Below are positions 33,393 through 38,408 of a stretch of 38,408 nucleotides of DNA, piece after piece (the stretch's first letter is position 1; each line of letters starts with the position of its first letter). The position numbers were made by a program, and so were the translations under genes. The stretch is from F23-D06 sp045600525. GTDB taxonomy: Bacteria; Bacteroidota; Bacteroidia; Bacteroidales; WCHB1-69. Under the pieces are notes generated by a model. That model had not been told where the DNA came from. It saw only the letters and a list, made by a program, of their open reading frames with translations, and made no database searches. Where the stretch lies: assembly GCA_045600525.1 (NCBI GenBank), contig JAZRYC010000102.1, positions 1-38,408 on the forward strand, written 5' to 3'.

Positions 33393-34559
33393 ATGACGAA
33401 ACCAAACACCACATACCACCCCCTCGGCGACTACATCCGCCCCGTTGACATCCGCAACAGAGATTTGCAGGTGACGAAATTAATGGGTCTGAGCATGACA
33501 AAGGAATTCAGAGAATCCACATCAAATATTATTGGTACGGATTTGTCTGTTTATAAAATCGTGAAACAATGGCAATTTGCCTGCGATTTTATGTCTCCAA
33601 TTCGAGTTAACAAATTGCCCGTTGTTTTGAAAACCGATGAGGAACCAATTATTGTTTCGCCAGCATATCCTGTATTTGAAGTCATTGACCACAACAAATT
33701 GGATCCAAGATATTTAATGATGTGGTTCCGTCGCCCCGAGTTCGACAGGTACGTCGTTTTTAAATGCGATAGTGCAATTAGGGGTGGTTACGATTGGGCG
33801 GAGATGTGTGCCACGATGGTTCCCGTCCCACCCATTACGGAGCAGCGGGCGGTGGTAGCGGAATACGAGGCGGTGCAGCGCCGCATCGACGTGGCCAAGC
33901 GCACCATCGCCACCCTGCAGGACACCGCCCAAACCCTGTACCGCAAAACGTTCGTGGACGGGATAGACAAAGAAAACCTGCCGGAAGGATGGCGATGGGG
34001 GACGCTGGGAGAATATGCAACCGTTAAATCTGGATTTGCATTCAAAAGTGATTGGTGGCAAAAGGACGGCATACCTGTAATTAAGATAGGAGATATCGTT
34101 GATAATACAATTTGTAAAAACACCTGTGATTGTGTCAGTAAAAATCACGCATTGAAGGCAAACAACTATAAAGCTGATGCTGGTGATATAGTTATTGCGA
34201 TGACAGGTGCTACATTAGGGAAATTTGCAATAGTCCCCACAGATGGATTTGTTGTTAATCAACGTGTAGGACTGTTTAATTTAGGCAATAATTCCTTAAA
34301 AAAATCCGCTTTCCTTATGGTAATTCTAATGCAACCAGAAATACAAAACGAAATTCTTACTGTTGGAGGTGATAGTGCACAAGAAAATGTGAGTAATTCC
34401 GATATTGAAAACATTAAAATTGCATTCCCTCCCAAAGGAATAATGTCACAATTCAATATCTATGGAGAAAATATAATCACACTTATGATATTGAAATTTC
34501 AAGAAATCGAGAAATTAACGGAAATACAAACGATAATGCTCTCCGGGATGGGGAGATAG
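33393..34559 (+). CDS. hsdS: Type I restriction-modification specificity subunit HsdS
   Basis: HsdS reads the bipartite DNA target of the type I enzyme. The 388-residue protein has a first target-recognition domain (about 1-145, ending WAEMCATMVPVPPITEQ), a central conserved helix (RAVVAEYEAVQRRIDVAKRT) and a second domain (about 200-355, starting LPEGWRWGTLGEYATVKSGF) followed by the C-terminal helix (KFQEIEKLTEIQTIMLSGMG). The DNA is mosaic: the central helix is GC-rich and the second domain is AT-rich, as expected when recognition domains are exchanged by recombination. Its last 52 bases are repeated almost exactly 3 kb downstream. Partner hsdM is frameshifted and hsdR is not seen. Confidence 0.92.
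   Translation: MTKPNTTYHPLGDYIRPVDIRNRDLQVTKLMGLSMTKEFRESTSNIIGTDLSVYKIVKQWQFACDFMSPIRVNKLPVVLKTDEEPIIVSPAYPVFEVIDHNKLDPRYLMMWFRRPEFDRYVVFKCDSAIRGGYDWAEMCATMVPVPPITEQRAVVAEYEAVQRRIDVAKRTIATLQDTAQTLYRKTFVDGIDKENLPEGWRWGTLGEYATVKSGFAFKSDWWQKDGIPVIKIGDIVDNTICKNTCDCVSKNHALKANNYKADAGDIVIAMTGATLGKFAIVPTDGFVVNQRVGLFNLGNNSLKKSAFLMVILMQPEIQNEILTVGGDSAQENVSNSDIENIKIAFPPKGIMSQFNIYGENIITLMILKFQEIEKLTEIQTIMLSGMGR
34504..34555 (+). repeat. hsdS-tail repeat R1 (3' end of hsdS)
   Basis: This is the end of hsdS itself. The 35-base core is 34521-34555. It contains CTCTCCGGGATGGGGAG, in which CTCTCC pairs with GGGGAG around a five-base loop. The core ends 15 bases before the ATG of the HNH gene. Related copies are R2 (35404), R3 (36630) and R4 (37524). 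Confidence 0.85.
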
Positions 34560-34570
34560 GAGGAAAAAGC

Positions 34571-35386
34571 ATGACTATTAGAAGAGGAACGATATCATCT
34601 AACGTTTATAAAAACCTATTCGCACATTCTGGGAATTGTTGTGCATTTGATGGTTGTACAAATCCTATCTTTGAAGATGATGGAACGTTAACAGGTGAAT
34701 GTTGTCACATTGAGGCTGCGTCGGAAAAAGGACCTCGCTTTAATCCCGAACAATCTACTGAAGAAAGAAATGGATATGACAACCTGATATTGCTATGCTC
34801 TCGTCATCATAAAATTATTGATAGTGCCCCAAACACATACACTGTAGACTATTTAAAAGAATTAAAAAACAAACACGAAAAAAAATTTTTGGCAAATCAA
34901 TTACAATTGACTTCTGACATGTTAAAACAATTGGAATTTGAATCAAAAAAATATTGGAATATGCTCAAATCCATCGAATTGGAAGATGAAACAGGATTTA
35001 AAATGGAATTGGAAGAAGGAGACCCATACAAATTATTTAACTCCATTGATGAAACATTTGGGGCATTAAAATCAATATTAGAAACCGTTGCCGATTCGAT
35101 GAATAATTTGCAAACTGATTTAGAAAAGGAATGTGAAAAATGTGGAATAAACTATAGTTTATTTGAAAGAATCCCATATCAAGAAAATAGTTTGATTAAT
35201 CGTTGTTGGGAAAGCGTAAATCTTGGTTTTCATAATATCCCAACATCTTTAGAATTGCAGTATTATCAATTGTGTGTAATATTGCTTGAAGAAACAATCA
35301 AATACAATGATGCGTATTCTGATTTGCTAGATAAATATCGAAACAAATTAAAAGAATGTCATGAAGGCGGCTATTACATAGATTGA
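34571..35386 (+). CDS. HNH endonuclease-like protein, probable defence effector
   Basis: The 271-residue protein has an N-terminal HNH-type zinc/metal site: GNCCAFDGCTNPIF, then GECCHIEAASEKGPRFNP, and NLILLCSRHHKIID. The paired Cys and the H-I-E-A...N-L-I-L-L-C-x-x-H-H pattern are those of HNH nucleases (residues about 20-90). The remaining 180 residues are helical and acidic with no motif I recognise. The gene is AT-rich, unlike hsdM. A strong Shine-Dalgarno-like AGGAGG lies seven bases before the ATG. It stands between hsdS-tail repeats R1 and R2. A DNA-cutting anti-phage role is inferred from family and place. Confidence 0.8.
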   Translation: MTIRRGTISSNVYKNLFAHSGNCCAFDGCTNPIFEDDGTLTGECCHIEAASEKGPRFNPEQSTEERNGYDNLILLCSRHHKIIDSAPNTYTVDYLKELKNKHEKKFLANQLQLTSDMLKQLEFESKKYWNMLKSIELEDETGFKMELEEGDPYKLFNSIDETFGALKSILETVADSMNNLQTDLEKECEKCGINYSLFERIPYQENSLINRCWESVNLGFHNIPTSLELQYYQLCVILLEETIKYNDAYSDLLDKYRNKLKECHEGGYYID

Positions 35387-35403
35387 TTTTCACATAAACA
35401 AAA

Positions 35404-35438
35404 GAAATACAAACGATAATGATCTCCAGAATGGGGAG
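35404..35438 (+). repeat. hsdS-tail repeat R2
   Basis: It matches the 35-base core of R1 at 32 positions. The first stem base is changed (C to A) and the loop is AGAAT, while the rest of the stem stays paired. It begins 18 bases after the HNH stop; the next start codon (abiH) is 32 bases past its end. Confidence 0.8.
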
Positions 35439-35470
35439 GGGAAAATTATAGGACCTAATTCACGTAAACA

Positions 35471-36445
35471 ATGAATATATTATACATTTTTGGAAATGGA
35501 TTAGATTTGTCTTTAGGTATGAAGACAAAATATTCGAATTTCTACACGTATCTTGATGAGAATAAAGACCAGTGTAGTGATGCTTTGAAGTCTATGCTTT
35601 CTGAGATAAAAGCAGACACAACAAATTTGTGGTCAGATATGGAAGTCGCTCTTGGAAAATACACGATGAAATTCAATGCTCAAGAAGAATTTGAATCATT
35701 TTATATTGAGCTGACAGATAAATTGACTGAATATTTACGGGAAGAAGAATCAAAATATATACCGAACAAGGCACAGCAGGATTCTTTTATTGCTAATATT
35801 CTATCGCCTCAAAAATTATTACTTCAAACTGATAGAAGTATTTTCCAACAAAGACACAATCCCAATCAAGTTCATGTTGATATTCTTTCATTAAACTACA
35901 CTGATACAATATTGAAATTATTATCTAAAAATAGTGATTCCAATTTGGTACAAATTAACACGCCCACTTTGGGCAAAATTCTGCATATACACAGACGTAT
36001 AACTAACTCAATAATTTTAGGTGTCAGTAATGCATATCAAATTCTAAACGAGAAGTTTAGCAGTAATCTTGATGTCGCAGATTACCTGATAAAGCCTCAA
36101 TCTAATTTGGCAATAGGAGACACCTTTACACAAAATTGTTCTGAAATGGTAAATCAGTCAAATGTGATTTTTCTATATGGAGTATCACTAGGGGACACGG
36201 ATGAATATATTTGGAAAATAATAGGAGATAAATTTAGAAACACTAGTAATTTAGGAGTTATTTTGAATGTATATACGGACAAAGGCATTGATGATCGCCA
36301 CTTGCAAAAAAGAGGAAGATTGACCCGTGAGAACAAAACTTTAGTGTTAAAGAAATTAGGATTTAGTGATGCTGAAATTACTGAAGAATTAAAAAGTCAC
36401 GTTTATTGCATATTTGACAAAAAACTTACGGAAAAACAACAATAA
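35471..36445 (+). CDS. abiH: AbiH-family abortive infection protein
   Basis: AbiH proteins protect lactococci and other bacteria from phages by abortive infection; the mechanism is unknown. The 324-residue protein starts MNILYIFGNGLDLSLGMKTK, the G-N-G-x-D-L-x-x-G signature of the family. It has VDILSLNYTDTILKLL and ILHIHRRI in the middle, and NQSNVIFLYGVSLGDTDEYIW toward the end, matching the family's N-Y-T, H-x-H-G-like and G-x-S-x-G-x-x-D elements. The length is normal and the frame is intact. The gene is AT-rich and lies between repeats R2 and R3. Confidence 0.88.
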   Translation: MNILYIFGNGLDLSLGMKTKYSNFYTYLDENKDQCSDALKSMLSEIKADTTNLWSDMEVALGKYTMKFNAQEEFESFYIELTDKLTEYLREEESKYIPNKAQQDSFIANILSPQKLLLQTDRSIFQQRHNPNQVHVDILSLNYTDTILKLLSKNSDSNLVQINTPTLGKILHIHRRITNSIILGVSNAYQILNEKFSSNLDVADYLIKPQSNLAIGDTFTQNCSEMVNQSNVIFLYGVSLGDTDEYIWKIIGDKFRNTSNLGVILNVYTDKGIDDRHLQKRGRLTRENKTLVLKKLGFSDAEITEELKSHVYCIFDKKLTEKQQ

Positions 36446-36498
36446 CCGAATTATAGTCTTTGTTTAGGCAAAGAGGGGAAGTAATAAACAGAGAGGAT

Positions 36499-36627
36499 AT
36501 GAAACTAGCAGAATATAACAGTTATGAGAAAAATCAACTGTGTGATTCAAAAATGATCAATTCAAATTTTGAATTTGAGACCATTTTGACCAACTTAGTT
36601 GTATATTATAATGAAATAGAAAGTTAA
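36499..36627 (+). CDS. Possible small ORF (42 residues)
   Basis: An ATG at 36499 is preceded at one base by AGAGGA, too close for a standard Shine-Dalgarno spacing but purine-rich. The frame encodes a 42-residue acidic peptide starting MKLAEYNSYEKNQLCDSK and ending VVYYNEIES. It ends two bases before the core of repeat R3. No similarity is recognised. It may be a real small protein (for example a partner of AbiH or of the next gene), or the remains of a lost module. Confidence 0.35.
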   Translation: MKLAEYNSYEKNQLCDSKMINSNFEFETILTNLVVYYNEIES

Positions 36628-36629
36628 TA

Positions 36630-36664
36630 GAATGACAAACAATAACACTCTCCGGGGTGGGGAG
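36630..36664 (+). repeat. hsdS-tail repeat R3
   Basis: It matches the R1 core at 29 of 35 positions. The stem CTCTCC/GGGGAG is fully kept and the loop is GGGGT. Its end is 15 bases before the ATG at 36680. Left of the core the similarity to hsdS fades, and the hsdS reading frame is lost by a one-base gap. Confidence 0.78.
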
Positions 36665-36679
36665 ATAGTATAAAACTGT

Positions 36680-37462
36680 ATGGATAACGAATTACTTAAT
36701 TTAATTAAAAAAACACCAAATATCTTGAGTACGGTGTATGAAGACTTGGCTCAACCAAGTGTCAAAGCTGTTGGAAAAGCATTAGGAACTGCATTCGAAT
36801 TTAGCACATCTTTTATGCTACCAGTCAAATTGCTCAATGAAAAGTTTAAATTAAATTTTACTAAACGACTAAATGAGTATAAAGAAAAACTTGAGCAGAT
36901 TCCTGAAGAAAAACAATGTGATGTTCATCCGCAAATAGGTGTACCCATATTGGAGAAATTATCCTATACCACAAACGAAGAAATTGCGGATTTATTTACA
37001 ACATTATTAGCAAGTGCTTCTAATACTGATATGGTTAACACTGCGCATCCATCATTTGTAAATATGATAGAAAGAATGTCTCAAGACGAAGCACGACTTT
37101 TACAATATCTAAAAGGAAAAGATAATATACAATATTGTATTTTTAATGGGAATGCAACAGAAGGGGAAGGTTTCATAACTATACTGGATCATGTCACTAC
37201 GCTTGATGATGATGTAAAATTTGATTATCCTCAAAATGTTAATGCATATTTATCGAATTTTACAAGTTTAGGTATTCTTAGAGATATGAATGGACAATAT
37301 AAAATTGATAAAACCATCTATAACAGAATTAGAGAAAAACATGATTTAAAGAGTCTAGAGGCTCAATTGGTACCAAGTCAATTTAAATCAATAACTGTTG
37401 AAGAAAGTTATTATTTAATTACAGATTTCGGAAAATTGTTTATACGCGCATGCGTCAAATAG
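36680..37462 (+). CDS. DUF4393 (Abi-alpha type) protein
   Basis: The 260-residue protein has the segments YEDLAQPSVKAVGKALGTAFE, LNFTKRLNEYKEKLEQIPEE, VHPQIGVPILEKLSYTTNEEIADLFTTLLASASN and VNTAHPSFVNMIERMSQDEA. These are typical of DUF4393, which I recall as the Abi-alpha family linked to abortive infection. The mechanism is unknown. The hydrophobic stretch FSTSFMLPVKLL is short and may be membrane-associated. The gene is AT-rich, its frame is intact and it lies between repeats R3 and R4. Confidence 0.85.
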   Translation: MDNELLNLIKKTPNILSTVYEDLAQPSVKAVGKALGTAFEFSTSFMLPVKLLNEKFKLNFTKRLNEYKEKLEQIPEEKQCDVHPQIGVPILEKLSYTTNEEIADLFTTLLASASNTDMVNTAHPSFVNMIERMSQDEARLLQYLKGKDNIQYCIFNGNATEGEGFITILDHVTTLDDDVKFDYPQNVNAYLSNFTSLGILRDMNGQYKIDKTIYNRIREKHDLKSLEAQLVPSQFKSITVEESYYLITDFGKLFIRACVK

Positions 37463-37523
37463 CATTAAGAAAAAGAGAATTTTATAAAATATAATGGCAC
37501 AGTAAAGTGCTTTTTATAAAAAA

Positions 37524-37575
37524 AAATCGAGAAATTAACGGAAATTCAAACGATAATACTCTCCGGGATGGGGAG
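37524..37575 (+). repeat. hsdS-tail repeat R4
   Basis: It matches R1 at 50 of 52 bases. Read in the hsdS frame it still encodes the C-terminal IEKLTEIQTI-I-LSGMGR followed by a stop codon. It begins 62 bases after the DUF4393 stop, and its end is 16 bases before the ATG at 37592. Together R1 and R4 look like the two ends of the inserted accessory block. Confidence 0.85.
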
Positions 37576-37591
37576 GTAACACGACCAATCT

Positions 37592-37924
37592 ATGGACAAA
37601 CAGAAATACAACAACTATCCGCTGACCATCAGTCAGATTTTGGGTCTGATAGAGGCCAACGATATTGCCATTCCGGAAATTCAGCGTCCGTTTGTGTGGC
37701 GCATCATTCACGGCGGTGGTAAATTTGCGGATATGCGTGATGGTTGTGGCGTAGGATTTGGTTGCGATGCACGGTCCGATTGCGACGCACGGCCCTGTAG
37801 AGACGCACGGCCGTGCGTCTCTACAATGTTGCGGGAAACAAACGATGTTGCGGAAAACCCAAACATATTGGTGGACGTGAATGATTTTCCAATTCCCAAT
37901 GTCGTTCAATTGTTCCGGTTTTAA
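37592..37924 (+). pseudogene. Truncated DUF262 (GmrS/GmrD N-terminal type) gene, interrupted by REP-like DNA
   Basis: The first 34 codons encode MDKQKYNNYPLTISQILGLI and EANDIAIPEIQRPFVW, the start of DUF262-type nucleases (family pattern S-Q-I-L-x-L-I-x-x-x-x-I-x-I-P-E-x-Q-R-x-F-V-W). After R-P-F-V-W the family sequence (K-x-x-Q-V-R-D-L-I-D) is missing; the frame reads through a REP-like array as GCDARSDCDARPCRDARPCV and stops at 37924. Full proteins of this family have several hundred residues, so this is a remnant. It follows repeat R4 at the same spacing as the other modules and is thus the fourth accessory module, now broken. Confidence 0.75.
37761..37825. repeat. REP-like palindrome with two partial units
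   Basis: Bases 37796-37825 form a perfect palindrome whose left arm is TGTAGAGACGCACGG. Before it stand two diverged half-units, TTGCGATGCACGGTCC (from 37762) and TTGCGACGCACGGCCC. The same 28-base centre occurs at 38253-38280. Confidence 0.85.
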
Positions 37925-37946
37925 CGAAAAATGAAAAAACAATAAA

Positions 37947-38408
37947 ATGCCTGAGAAATTCAAAAACAGATACAGAATCCCATCGAATCGGTTGCGCGGA
38001 TGGAATTATGCCCGAAACGGACATTATTTCATCACCATCGTGACATACGGACGGGAACACAGTTTCGGGGAAATTGTGGATGGCCAAATGGTTCTGAACG
38101 AAATCGGAAAGATTGTTTACGATGAATTTTTCAAATCATTTGAAATACGCGAGGAATTGTTTCTGGGCGAATTTGTGTTGATGCCCAATCATTTGCACGC
38201 CATCGTCATTTTGGATAAAAACGGGTGTGAACCCGATGAAAACCGCATTATGGTAGAGACGCACGGCCGTGCGTCTCTACCAGGCCGTGCGTCTCTACCA
38301 CACCGCGAACCCCAATCGATTTCGTCGTTCGTGGCGGGTTTCAAATCGGCGGCAATAAATAAAATCGACGATTGGATGGATGAAAATAACCGTTCCATGA
38401 AAAAATTC
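37947..38408 (+). CDS. REP-associated tyrosine transposase (RAYT, Y1_Tnp family), 3' truncated by window
   Basis: The frame starts at the ATG 37947 and is still open at the window end (154 residues). It has the family start NRLRGWNYARNGHYFITIVT, VLNEIGKIVYDEFFKSF and the metal-binding HUH-type motif FVLMPNHLHAIVIL (His-Leu-His, residues about 82-84). Then a REP palindrome is translated in frame as VETHGRASLPGRASLP, followed by SISSFVAGFKSAAINKI, the helix where the catalytic Tyr of Y1 transposases is usually found; here F-K-S is read, and whether that is the catalytic position cannot be settled. RAYT proteins cut and join single strands at REP hairpins. Confidence 0.85.
   Translation, partial: MPEKFKNRYRIPSNRLRGWNYARNGHYFITIVTYGREHSFGEIVDGQMVLNEIGKIVYDEFFKSFEIREELFLGEFVLMPNHLHAIVILDKNGCEPDENRIMVETHGRASLPGRASLPHREPQSISSFVAGFKSAAINKIDDWMDENNRSMKKF
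38251..38300. repeat. REP-like palindrome inside the RAYT gene, plus a half unit
   Basis: Bases 38251-38282 are a perfect 32-base palindrome (left arm TGGTAGAGACGCACGG). A further half unit GGCCGTGCGTCTCTACCA follows at 38283-38300. The insert is 48-50 bases and keeps the transposase frame open. Confidence 0.88.

Noticed and set aside
32785..33501. 238-codon minus-strand frame across fic and hsdS
   Set aside because: It is antisense to the Fic motif region and crosses the intergenic repeat; no domain is seen.
34504..37575. hsdS-tail repeats as a CRISPR array
   Set aside because: Only four copies, spaced about 0.9-1.2 kb apart with whole genes between, and of unequal similarity.
34504..37575. 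hsdS-tail repeats as integron attC sites
   Set aside because: No integrase is visible, the repeats lack the paired R/L boxes of attC, and they derive from the hsdS coding end and lie before the genes.
37535..37963. 142-codon minus-strand frame over the REP array
   Set aside because: It consists largely of translated REP units and is antisense to the DUF262 remnant.
38300..38350. Claim that the RAYT has lost its catalytic Tyr
   Set aside because: F-K-S is seen where Y-K-S might be expected, but related proteins may also have Phe there and the gene is cut by the window end.

Overview
The window looks like the chromosome of an anaerobic member of the Bacteroidota, probably Bacteroidales. Evidence: many start regions carry the Bacteroidota -7 box (TAnnTTTG, for example TATTTTTG or TATCTTTG); there are many short-signal lipoproteins, FKBP-type lipoproteins of the GldI kind, DUF5606 and pRiA4b-ORF3 proteins and a giant fused acyl-CoA dehydratase activase; and Rnf subunits suggest an anaerobic, ferredoxin-linked energy metabolism. 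No rRNA or tRNA gene and no CRISPR array was seen.

Layout. 1-7.4 kb: the end of a probable polysaccharide-deacetylase-family gene and tcdA (+); then on the minus strand a run yebC - pRiA4b-ORF3-like - miaA - small lipoprotein; divergent from it on the plus strand an OppC-type permease, an Mpv17-like membrane protein and a PIG-L-like protein. 7.4-9.4 kb: a long RSH protein with an intact ppGpp hydrolase site but a synthetase domain that looks degenerate. 9.4-14.2 kb (minus): the 1411-residue activase followed by a periplasmic thioredoxin-like protein. 14.5-18.6 kb (minus): tolC-like - rnfD - rnfG - rnfE - rnfA, with rnfB and rnfC absent from their usual place, ended by a strong hairpin terminator. 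19.0-25.1 kb (+): a tight operon of a DHH phosphoesterase, two FKBP lipoproteins, an esterase and an L,D-transpeptidase. 25.1-30.0 kb (+): urocanate hydratase, then a lipoprotein, a DUF5606 protein and a membrane-anchored protein.

30.4-38.4 kb is an accessory defence island. It begins with type I restriction-modification genes: hsdM, broken by one extra A in an A-run; a Fic gene bracketed by two copies of a 45-base palindromic repeat; and hsdS. After hsdS come four AT-rich accessory modules in a row: an HNH nuclease-like gene, abiH, a DUF4393/Abi-alpha gene and a truncated DUF262 (GmrS-like) gene. Each is preceded by a copy of the 3' end of hsdS (core 35 bases; outermost copies 50/52 identical), usually 15-16 bases before the start codon. 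This is the most unusual structure in the window: it looks like a row of anti-phage genes collected behind the end of hsdS, each with a duplicated hsdS tail as its junction. No hsdR and no recombinase are visible inside the window.

The right end holds a REP-associated tyrosine transposase (RAYT) gene cut by the window edge. A REP-like palindrome is read in frame inside this gene, and the same palindrome sits inside the DUF262 remnant upstream.
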